Below, one piece after another: positions 1 to 4,994 of a stretch of DNA of 9,441 nucleotides (its first letter is position 1; every line of letters begins with the position of its first letter). A model generated the notes under the pieces. That model worked only from the letters and a program-made list of their open reading frames with translations. It had not been told where the DNA came from and made no database searches. Origin of the DNA: Equadaptatus sp045601305 (GTDB lineage: Bacteria > Synergistota > Synergistia > Synergistales > Synergistaceae); contig JAZRZG010000049.1 in the NCBI GenBank assembly GCA_045601305.1, positions 1 to 9,441 of the forward strand, read 5' to 3'. The position numbers and the translations under genes were made by a program.

Positions 1-134
1 TATTGCTTCGTGTCTGCGCTTTCTGTCAGCGCGCTGACTACGTCAACTACGGAGAAATACCATTCTTCTTTGTTTTCGTCCCATGCCGTTCTGATTTTTC
101 TGCTTTCAAAAAGCTGTACCGCGTTTTCGACCAT
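1..134 (-). CDS. Bro-N domain protein (phage antirepressor-like), N-terminal part only
   Basis: The gene runs off the left edge; 44 codons and part of the next are visible. The peptide starts MVENAVQLFESRKIRTAW and continues with EEWYFSVVDVVSALTES. This is the classic opening of BRO/Bro-N domain proteins: an LFE..KIR..W strand followed by WYFSVVDV and a helix ending in LTES. Such proteins occur as phage antirepressors or DNA-damage-type regulators and are also common as lone genes in bacterial chromosomes; the domain is thought to bind DNA. The ATG at 134 is well supported by AGGAG eight bases upstream. The gene sits beyond the terminator of the neighbouring thioesterase and has its own 168-base upstream region with a strong palindrome, so it is probably transcribed and controlled separately. 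The C-terminal part that would tell phage antirepressor from stand-alone regulator lies outside the window. Confidence 0.8.
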   Translation of the reverse strand, partial: MVENAVQLFESRKIRTAWDENKEEWYFSVVDVVSALTESADTKQ

Positions 135-171
135 CGCAAGCGCTCCTTTTGTCCGGCTGTTTTCGTTCACG

Positions 172-223
172 GTTATATTAAAGCACATTTTTTTCTTGAA
201 ATGTCATTTGTCAAATGACATTT
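172..223 (-). promoter_or_regulatory. Putative operator/promoter region of the Bro-N gene
   Basis: A perfect palindrome occupies 199-223: arm AAATGTCATTTG (199-210), a single centre base at 211, and the exact reverse complement (212-223). On the minus strand it contains TTGACA. A possible -10 (TAATAT at 175-180, or TATAAC at 172-177) lies between it and the Bro-N start at 134, but the spacing from that TTGACA is 28 bases, so the true -35 is uncertain. The position 65-90 bases upstream of a DNA-binding regulator gene suggests a binding site for that protein or another dimeric regulator. The palindrome is seen directly; its role is inferred. I see nothing else definite in the 135-302 intergenic stretch. 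Confidence 0.45.
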
Positions 224-302
224 TTTCGTGAATTTATGGTATGGAAACGATCAAAACTCACCGTTTTTCCCAAGTTTTTCAAAAATACTGTCAGCACGGC
301 AT

Positions 303-330
303 AAAAAACGGGGAGGCTGGCGCCTCCCGT
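303..330 (-). terminator. Rho-independent terminator of the macro/thioesterase unit
   Basis: On the minus strand GGGAGGC (328-322) pairs with GCCTCCC (317-311) around a 4-base loop. One C and a G follow, then six T (308-303). It begins directly after the thioesterase stop codon at 331-333, so it ends that transcript and isolates the Bro-N gene from it. Confidence 0.92.
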
Positions 331-786
331 TTAGTCTTGTTGTTTATTGTTTATTGCCGTTTCTTTGTCTATTTTTTCTTTTTCTTCGAGCAGCCGCAGA
401 TAGAACGCGTTATTTTTGCCTGACAGTCTTCCGTCAGCACCAACAATCGCATGTTTTGTTCTGCCTTCGGCAAGCAGCACGCCGTCGGCTTCGCGTATAA
501 CTTTGTAACGGAACGTAAGACTGTACGGATTTATGTCTTCAGCACTGCACCACAGCTGAATTACATCGTCATAAACCGCAGGCTGTCTGTAGCGGCAGCT
601 GCATTCTGCTACCGGTATGTAATAGCCGCGTTTTTCCCAGTCCCCGTACGAAATACCTCGCTGCCTGCAAAGTTCGCTTCGGCATACTTCAAACCATGAC
701 AGATAATTGGCGTGATTTACCACTCCCATCTGATCTGTCTCGGCGTATCTCACCCGCAGGGAGGTGACGAATATAAACTTGTCCAC
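331..786 (-). CDS. ybgC: YbgC/FadM-type acyl-CoA thioesterase (hotdog fold)
   Basis: This is a single-domain 4-hydroxybenzoyl-CoA-thioesterase-like hotdog protein of about 151 residues, normal for the family, with no signal peptide. It is expected to hydrolyse short- to medium-chain acyl-CoA in the cytoplasm; the substrate cannot be read from sequence. The signature near the N-terminus reads RYAETDQMGVVNHANYL followed by SWFE, with the catalytic Asp in ETDQMG (Asp18 from the chosen start) and the HANYLSWFE helix behind it. Three in-frame starts lie close together: GTG at 792, TTG at 789 and GTG at 786. AAAGGAG (801-795) is only 2 bases from the first but 8 from the last, so I chose 786. It follows the macro-domain gene by about 29 bases and is followed by the terminator, so the two form a unit. 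It is not next to tol-pal genes, unlike proteobacterial ybgC. The Lys/Glu-rich C-terminus is probably disordered. Confidence 0.88.
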   Translation of the reverse strand: MDKFIFVTSLRVRYAETDQMGVVNHANYLSWFEVCRSELCRQRGISYGDWEKRGYYIPVAECSCRYRQPAVYDDVIQLWCSAEDINPYSLTFRYKVIREADGVLLAEGRTKHAIVGADGRLSGKNNAFYLRLLEEKEKIDKETAINNKQQD

Positions 787-815
787 CAACACCGCTCCTT
801 TGCTTGTATTGTTAA

Positions 816-1328
816 TTATATAAATTCCGCTAATATCTTTCCGGCAATTTCCGCAGCTTCTGTGTCAAAAAGGCACAGCGTGATTTCAAAATCTTTATGC
901 ACAGGCTGTGAAAGAAAGGCGTTTATTTCGGCAGCCGCAATTTTCAGCGCTTCTGCTTTCGGATATCCGTACACTCCGGCTGAAATGAGCGGAAATGCAA
1001 CCGATTTGCAGCCGAGTTTTTCAGCCGTGTCAAGGGAATTTTTGTAGCAGGACGCAAGCAGTTGCGCCTCGCCGTGTTTTCCGTCGCGGTATATCGGCCC
1101 AACGGTGTGTATGACGTATTTTGCGGGAAGTCTGCAGCCTTTTGTGGCTTTTGCTTCGCCTGTTCCGCAGCCTCCGAGTGTGCGGCATTCTTCAAGCAGT
1201 TCGCACCCTGCCGCGCGGTGAATTGCGCCGTCAACGCCTCCGCCTCCGAGCAGTGTTTTGTTTGCTGCGTTTACGATTGCGTCAACCGCAGCTTTTGTTA
1301 TGTCGCCCTGTGTAATATGAAAAGCCAT
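816..1328 (-). CDS. Macro-domain protein (O-acetyl-ADP-ribose deacetylase / ADP-ribosyl hydrolase, YmdB/MacroD class)
   Basis: The 170-residue protein is one macro domain and nothing else. All main motifs are present: ITQGDIT at 5-11, VNAAN at 19-23, GGGGVDGAIHRAAG at 28-41, GEAKATKG at 57-64, YVIHTVGPIY at 71-80 and the phosphate-binding loop ISAGVYGYP at 115-123. Asn20 or Asn23 and Asp33 are where MacroD/YmdB enzymes keep their catalytic residues. Such enzymes deacetylate O-acetyl-ADP-ribose and remove mono-ADP-ribose from acidic residues of proteins. An open frame continues upstream, but the ATG at 1328 has GGGAG 8 bases away and begins exactly where family members begin; the ATG at 1334 is too close to the site. 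No sirtuin or ADP-ribosyltransferase partner is visible nearby. It is probably co-transcribed with the thioesterase gene downstream. Confidence 0.93.
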   Translation of the reverse strand: MAFHITQGDITKAAVDAIVNAANKTLLGGGGVDGAIHRAAGCELLEECRTLGGCGTGEAKATKGCRLPAKYVIHTVGPIYRDGKHGEAQLLASCYKNSLDTAEKLGCKSVAFPLISAGVYGYPKAEALKIAAAEINAFLSQPVHKDFEITLCLFDTEAAEIAGKILAEFI

Positions 1329-1365
1329 CGTCATTTCTCCCGTACAGTATTTTCGCCACATCTCT

Positions 1366-1393
1366 ATTTTCTCACAACTGCTGAAAATGTAAA
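1366..1393 (-). promoter_or_regulatory. Possible promoter of the macro/thioesterase unit
   Basis: On the minus strand TTTACA (1393-1388, 5 of 6 to the -35 consensus) is followed after 16 bases by GAAAAT (1371-1366, 4 of 6 to the -10 consensus), about 38 bases before the start codon. A second weak pair, TTGTGA with GAAAAT, lies a little further downstream. A promoter is expected here because the rpmF terminator stands directly upstream, but the boxes are imperfect. Confidence 0.3.
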
Positions 1394-1395
1394 GC

Positions 1396-1424
1396 AAAAA
1401 TGAGAGGCTTGAGCCTCTCATTTT
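1396..1424 (-). terminator. Rho-independent terminator after rpmF
   Basis: This is a perfect 12-bp stem, AAAATGAGAGGC (1397-1408) with GCCTCTCATTTT (1413-1424), and a TTGA loop. Reading the minus strand, the GC-rich core ends in a five-T run. It lies 22 bases past the rpmF stop, so it ends the ackA-DUF177-rpmF transcript. The symmetry would also let it work on the plus strand, but no plus-strand gene runs into it. Confidence 0.9.
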
Positions 1425-1445
1425 AATTGACATATTAAGTGAAAA

Positions 1446-1652
1446 CTATTCTTCTGTTGCTGCTGTTTTCGTTTTAATGTCGAGGGCTTTGGGTCCTTTA
1501 TAGTAGCCGCATGCAGGGCATACGCAATACTGACGGATTACTTCGCCGCAATGCGAGCAGGTTGCTGAACCGCTTGACGTGAGTTCTCCGAGGTACTGAG
1601 ATTTGCGTTTGTGTGAGCGTGCATGTGAAACTCTTCTTTTTGGGACTGCCAT
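1446..1652 (-). CDS. rpmF: 50S ribosomal protein L32
   Basis: The 68-residue protein opens MAVPKRRVSHARSHKRKSQ, the standard L32 start. It carries a zinc-ribbon with Cys32/Cys35 (CSHC) and Cys45/Cys48 (CPAC), followed by GYYKG, so this is the four-cysteine, zinc-binding (C+) form. Length is slightly above the usual 55-65 because of a KTKTAATEE tail. The start is clear: a G-rich AAGGGGGG Shine-Dalgarno lies about 6 bases upstream. It follows the DUF177 gene by 81 bases, the usual DUF177-rpmF pairing. It has a good extra promoter in that gap and is closed by a terminator, so it can be made from both the long ackA transcript and its own short one. The usual next gene, plsX, is not here. Confidence 0.98.
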   Translation of the reverse strand: MAVPKRRVSHARSHKRKSQYLGELTSSGSATCSHCGEVIRQYCVCPACGYYKGPKALDIKTKTAATEE

Positions 1653-1697
1653 CTTGTTCCCCCCTTAGTTCCTTGAAACACAAAAATTGCAGAGGTG

Positions 1698-1729
1698 ATT
1701 ATAACACTTTTTTCTTATTTTTGCATCAA
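1698..1729 (-). promoter_or_regulatory. Extended -10 promoter for rpmF
   Basis: On the minus strand TGTTATAAT (1706-1698) is a perfect TGn plus TATAAT extended -10. A TTGATG resembling a -35 lies at 1729-1724, but the 20-base spacer is long, so the promoter probably relies on the extended -10. A/T-rich tracts fill the spacer. It lies between the DUF177 stop and the rpmF start, leaving a short leader of roughly 40 bases before rpmF. Confidence 0.7.
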
Positions 1730-1733
1730 GTTA

Positions 1734-2315
1734 TTATTTTTCGCAGGTAAATTGCTTCAAAACTTCAAAGCGGATGTCGCCTGAACTCTTTTTGCAGCCG
1801 CATTTTTCGCTGTTAAGGTTTGCGCCGCATTCAGGACACAACCCTTTGCAATCCTCCTTGCAGAGGATAACCGCGGGAAGAGAGGTGAGCATAACCTCCC
1901 AAATCTGAGGTGAGAGGTCAATTTCATCCTCCCAGCTGTCAAGCGTTATGACATCTTCGTCTCCGTCAGAGATGCCCTCTTTTTCGTCTTTCGTCCTGTT
2001 TTCTTCGTCAGACGAGAGAGAAAAAAGATATTTCAGTTCGCCGTAAAAATCTGTTTCTGCTTTTTCAAGACAGCGCGCGCAGGGTGCGCTGACTCTGCCT
2101 GACACCGATATATCGGTATATATGCTGCCTTCCGTGCGGTAAACTCTGATTTTTACGTCAAGCGGCGACGTAAAGTCGTAAAACTGTCCCCAGTAACTGA
2201 CAGGATTTTTTTCTTCGACGGCAAACTCGTCTTCGTAAGCAGTACCGTCTTTCGGCACTGCGGAAAGCACGAGGCTGCGTTTCCAGCTTGAGGGGACAGG
2301 TTCCAAATATGTCAT
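1734..2315 (-). CDS. DUF177/YceD family protein
   Basis: The 193-residue protein matches the YceD/DUF177 family (YlbN in Bacillus), nearly always encoded beside rpmF. In E. coli and plants the family is linked to 23S rRNA accumulation; the biochemical role is not settled. The sequence shows the two family hallmarks: a first Cys pair, Cys79/Cys82 (CARCLE), and a C-terminal cluster of Cys152, 156, 160, 163, 172 and 174 within CKEDCKGLCPECGANLN, a probable metal-binding knuckle. Between them is an acidic stretch (about residues 101-135) likely to be a loop. The ATG starts one base after the ackA stop codon, and only a weak purine-rich AAAGAAA precedes it, so translation is probably coupled to ackA. 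The pairing with rpmF supports a role in ribosome or rRNA metabolism. Confidence 0.93.
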   Translation of the reverse strand: MTYLEPVPSSWKRSLVLSAVPKDGTAYEDEFAVEEKNPVSYWGQFYDFTSPLDVKIRVYRTEGSIYTDISVSGRVSAPCARCLEKAETDFYGELKYLFSLSSDEENRTKDEKEGISDGDEDVITLDSWEDEIDLSPQIWEVMLTSLPAVILCKEDCKGLCPECGANLNSEKCGCKKSSGDIRFEVLKQFTCEK

Positions 2316-2316
2316 T

Positions 2317-3657
2317 TTATTTCTTTTTTGCGGCTCTTCCCGGTTTTCTGCCCGGTTTCTTTGCTGCGGTTTTCTTCGCCGCGCTCTTTTTTACTGTTGT
2401 TTTTTTTGCCGACTTGCTTCCGGGCTTTCTTCCCGGTTTTCTGCCCGGTTTCTTTGCTGCCTGAGCGCTGACGAGGCGTTCTGTATCACGCGCAATCATA
2501 AGTTCTTCGTTTGTGGGAATGACGAATACTTTGACAGGTGAACGCTTTTTGCTGATGAGGACTTCTTCGCCGCGGACTTTGTTGCTGTTTTTGTCAAATT
2601 TAACGCCGAGGAATTCAAGGTCTTTGCATACTTTTTCGCGGAAACCAATGCCGTTTTCGCCAATTCCGGCGGTAAATACGATAGCGTCAACTCCGCCCAT
2701 TGCTGCCGCGTAAGCGCCGATGTATTTCTTTACCTGATAGATAAGAATGTCCTGTGCTGTTTCAGCGCGCCAGTTGTTGTCTTCCGCAGCTTCTTCAACG
2801 TCGCGGAGATCGCTTGAAATGCCTGAAATACCAAGAAGTCCGCTTTTCTTGTTGCAGATTTCGTTAATCTCGTCCATGCTGTAACCCAAACTTCCAAGCT
2901 GGAAGATAACCGCAGGGTCAACATCGCCGCTGCGTGTTCCCATAATCACGCCTGCTGTCGGGCTGTAACCCATTGTGGTATCCATGGATTTGCCTTTTTT
3001 GACTGCCGCAATTGAGCTTCCGTTGCCGAGATGGCAGGTGATTATGCGAAGCTCTTTCAGCGGTTGTTTCATAATTTCGGCGCAGCGCTGCGACACATAT
3101 TTGTGGCTTGTGCCGTGAAAACCGTAACGGCGGATTTTGTCTTTTTTGTAAAATTCGTAAGGAATGCCGTAGAGATATGACGTTGCGGGCATTGTCTGGT
3201 GGAACGAGGTGTCAAACACAACAACGTTCGGAAGCTCAGGAAGAACCTTCTGAACTGCTTCAATGCCCTGAAGGTTGGCGGGGTTGTGAAGCGGCGCAAG
3301 CGGTGTGCACGCTTTGATGCCCTCAAGAACCTTCGGCGTAACAAGCGCGGATTCAGTGAAATCTTCGCCGCCGTGGACAACGCGGTGTCCTGCCGCAGAG
3401 AGCTCGCTCAGGCTCTTGAGAACGCCGTATTTTTTGTCAACGAGCATGTCAAGAACAAATTTGATTGCTTCGGTGTGTGACGGGAATTTTACGTCTTCGT
3501 CAAATTTTGCTTTGTCTGCTACCTTTGTGTGCTTAATGTGCGACCCTGCCATGCCGATACGCTCGACAAGACCTTTTGCGAGAAGTTTCTCTCCGTCCGT
3601 ATCGATAAGCTGATATTTCAGTGAGGAACTTCCGCAGTTGAGAACAAGAATTTTCAT
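2317..3657 (-). CDS. ackA: Acetate kinase with a lysine-rich, histone H1-like C-terminal tail
   Basis: AckA interconverts acetyl phosphate plus ADP with acetate plus ATP, the ATP-yielding last step of acetate fermentation. The core is complete: MKILVLNCGSSSLKYQL at the N-terminus, GHRVVHGG at 90-97, DTSFHQTMP at 149-157, GFHGTSHKYVS at 179-189, CHLGNGSSI at 208-216, GTRSGDVDP at 240-248 and AGIGENG at 330-336. Asn7, Arg92, Asp149, His181, Arg242 and Glu385 match the known catalytic set of the Methanosarcina enzyme with an offset of one. The core ends near residue 399, a normal AckA length. Residues 400-446 form an added tail of almost only Lys, Ala, Pro, Gly, Arg, Ser and Thr, with repeated GRKPG units. 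The ATG at 3657 has GGAGG 8 bases upstream; the upstream extension of the frame does not look like AckA. No pta is adjacent. It heads the ackA-DUF177-rpmF unit and is divergent from tmcAL. Confidence 0.98.
   Translation of the reverse strand: MKILVLNCGSSSLKYQLIDTDGEKLLAKGLVERIGMAGSHIKHTKVADKAKFDEDVKFPSHTEAIKFVLDMLVDKKYGVLKSLSELSAAGHRVVHGGEDFTESALVTPKVLEGIKACTPLAPLHNPANLQGIEAVQKVLPELPNVVVFDTSFHQTMPATSYLYGIPYEFYKKDKIRRYGFHGTSHKYVSQRCAEIMKQPLKELRIITCHLGNGSSIAAVKKGKSMDTTMGYSPTAGVIMGTRSGDVDPAVIFQLGSLGYSMDEINEICNKKSGLLGISGISSDLRDVEEAAEDNNWRAETAQDILIYQVKKYIGAYAAAMGGVDAIVFTAGIGENGIGFREKVCKDLEFLGVKFDKNSNKVRGEEVLISKKRSPVKVFVIPTNEELMIARDTERLVSAQAAKKPGRKPGRKPGSKSAKKTTVKKSAAKKTAAKKPGRKPGRAAKKK
2335..2367. 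repeat. 33-bp direct repeat, copy 1 (end of ackA)
   Basis: This copy is identical to 2428-2460 over 33 bases. On the minus strand it encodes AAKKPGRKPGR near the C-terminus of AckA. The copies are offset by 93 bases (31 codons), so they are in the same reading frame. Confidence 0.93.
2428..2460. repeat. 33-bp direct repeat, copy 2 (start of the ackA tail)
   Basis: This is the partner of 2335-2367. It encodes the first AAKKPGRKPGR of the tail and runs directly into further degenerate GRKPG-coding units (about 2410-2440). Identity over all 33 bases, including third codon positions, points to recent duplication or gene conversion rather than selection on protein alone. Confidence 0.93.
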
Positions 3658-3683
3658 TACCTGACCCTCCGTTTTCTCTTTTT

Positions 3684-3704
3684 TTGTGGTATCCTTTACC
3701 ACAA
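3684..3704. promoter_or_regulatory. Inverted repeat in the ackA/tmcAL divergent spacer
   Basis: TTGTGGTA (3684-3691) and TACCACAA (3697-3704) are perfect 8-bp arms around a 5-base loop. The element takes up a third of the 59-base spacer between the two divergent start codons. It abuts the tmcAL Shine-Dalgarno (AAGGA, 3703-3707) on one strand and would lie in the ackA leader on the other. It could be an operator serving both genes or an mRNA leader hairpin. It lacks a T-run after the stem on either strand, so it is not a terminator. Confidence 0.55.
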
Positions 3705-3711
3705 GGAAGTG

Positions 3712-3717
3712 AGTATA
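3712..3717 (-). promoter_or_regulatory. Possible ackA -10 box
   Basis: TATACT on the minus strand (5 of 6 to TATAAT) lies 55 bases before the ackA start and overlaps the first base of the tmcAL start codon. No good -35 is seen at the normal distance. If used, transcription would begin about where the hairpin at 3684-3704 starts, giving the ackA mRNA a 5'-terminal stem-loop. Confidence 0.3.
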
Positions 3718-4937
3718 TGGTTTTCCCCAATGTAACAGGGATTGTTGCCGAATACAACCCGTTTCACAACGGTCACGCATACCAGCTTGCAAAGGCGCGC
3801 GCGCTGACAGATGCAGACGCGCTGGTTGTTGTTCTTTCCGCCGATTTTGTTCAGCGCGGAGAACCTGCCATGCTGTCCATGCACGAACGCGCGAAAAACG
3901 CTGCCCTGTGCGGCGCTGATTTGGTTATTGAGCTTCCCGCGCTGTTTTCCTGCCACAATGCCGGAGTTTTCGCAAATTCCGCTGTTAATCTGCTTTCCGC
4001 AACGGGAGTCGCTGCAAATATATCTTTCGGCATGGAAGACACCAACTGGGATTTACTCAGTGCCGCTGATATTGTAGTAAAAGAATCGGATAGTTTCAAG
4101 ACTTTATTGAAAAAAAATCTGGAAAAAGGTTATTCTTTTGCGGAAGCAAGAATAAACGCGCTTGATTTCTGTATGCCTGGAGCCGGAAAAACATTGCAGG
4201 GAGCAAACAATTCCCTTGCTCTGAACTACGCTGCGGCAGTTGTAAAAAATCACCCTGAAATAAAACTTGTTCCGATTCAAAGAACGGCTGTCATACACGA
4301 TGAACTCAGTCCCTGCGGAAAATTCGCCTCTGCTTCGGCGATACGCGCGCTGGCAAGAGGAAACAGATTTAATGAGGCAAAGAATTTTTTGCCTCACTGC
4401 TCTGCCGAAACAGTTGAAAAAAATCTGAAAGACGGAACAGCGTATATTTCTGACGAAAAGCTGTGGACTGCTCTAAGAACTCTGCTTTTGCGAAATTCCG
4501 CAGAGGAAACTGCCGCTTGCGGCGAATTGTCGGAGGGAATTGAAAATAAATTCAAACATGAAGCTCTCAGCGCAAAAAATTTCGAAGAATGGCTTGAACG
4601 CTGCACAAGCAGACGCTATCCGAAAGGACGTATACGCAGACAGGCAATGCAGCTGCTTATCGGCGCTGACCGCTGGACACAGCGCGCGGCGCAGCGGCTC
4701 GGCGTGCCGTACATCCGCGTGCTTGCAATGAACGCGACAGGCAGACAGCTGCTTAAAACGATGAAAGAAACGGCAAAACTTCCGATAATAACAAAATGCG
4801 GGGACGCTAAATTTTCTTCGTACGCGGAAACGATTATGCGCTATGATATGCTGGCTTCTGAGCTTCGTCTCGGCTTTCTGCCCGCAGGGCGCACAGGCAG
4901 CGCGCACGCGGAAAAGCCGTACATGGAATTAGATTAG
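3717..4937 (+). CDS. tmcAL: tRNA(Met) cytidine acetate ligase
   Basis: TmcAL (YlbM in Bacillus) uses acetate and ATP to form N4-acetylcytidine at the wobble position 34 of elongator tRNA-Met. The 406-residue protein has the family's usual length. Residues 8-20, GIVAEYNPFHNGH, hold the HxGH nucleotidyltransferase motif (His17 and His20). Further family landmarks are DFVQRGEPAMLSMHERAK at 43-60, ADLVIELP at 67-74, GANNSLALNY at 162-171 and FASASAIR at 203-210, the second nucleotide-binding motif. A basic stretch, SRRYPKGRIRRQ at 298-309, may contact tRNA. The ATG at 3717 has AAGGA about 9 bases upstream and begins right before the conserved motif; the open frame upstream lies in the spacer. It is divergent from ackA and is the first gene of the plus-strand array, 57 bases before the transporter. 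Confidence 0.95.
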   Translation: MVFPNVTGIVAEYNPFHNGHAYQLAKARALTDADALVVVLSADFVQRGEPAMLSMHERAKNAALCGADLVIELPALFSCHNAGVFANSAVNLLSATGVAANISFGMEDTNWDLLSAADIVVKESDSFKTLLKKNLEKGYSFAEARINALDFCMPGAGKTLQGANNSLALNYAAAVVKNHPEIKLVPIQRTAVIHDELSPCGKFASASAIRALARGNRFNEAKNFLPHCSAETVEKNLKDGTAYISDEKLWTALRTLLLRNSAEETAACGELSEGIENKFKHEALSAKNFEEWLERCTSRRYPKGRIRRQAMQLLIGADRWTQRAAQRLGVPYIRVLAMNATGRQLLKTMKETAKLPIITKCGDAKFSSYAETIMRYDMLASELRLGFLPAGRTGSAHAEKPYMELD

Positions 4938-4994
4938 CGGTCGCCTGACAGCTTTAGCGTACAGCATAATTCGCACAAAAGGAACGTGACAATT

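Larger units (their letters stand above)
2320..2460 (-). other. Basic H1/AT-hook-like tail of acetate kinase (47 codons)
   Basis: The last 47 residues of AckA (400-446) begin AAKKPGRKPGRKPGSK, pass through Lys/Ala/Thr repeats and end in a second AAKKPGRKPGR block plus AAKKK. There are no acidic or aromatic residues. The composition resembles the C-terminal tails of bacterial H1-like and HU-type nucleoid proteins, and GRKPG units resemble degenerate AT-hooks. It is in frame with the complete enzyme and ends one base before the next gene, so it is not an artefact of start choice. Confidence 0.9.

Noticed and set aside
199..223. Palindrome read as a plus-strand terminator (it is followed by a T-run)
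   Set aside because: The stem is very A/T-rich, only one base would remain as loop centre, and no plus-strand gene precedes it; an operator fits better.
3..231. Plus-strand open frames at the left edge
   Set aside because: They are complements of the Bro-N coding sequence and its leader; no ribosome site and no recognisable product.
1329..1433. N-terminal extension of the macro-domain protein
   Set aside because: It would run through the rpmF terminator; ATG 1328 has a proper Shine-Dalgarno and matches the family start.
3684..3704. Hairpin between ackA and tmcAL as a terminator
   Set aside because: No T-run follows the stem on either strand, and both flanking genes point away from it.
3658..3792. 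N-terminal extension of AckA by 45 residues
   Set aside because: The extra residues lie across the divergent spacer and the start of tmcAL; the ATG at 3657 has GGAGG at ideal distance and begins the conserved MKILVLN motif.
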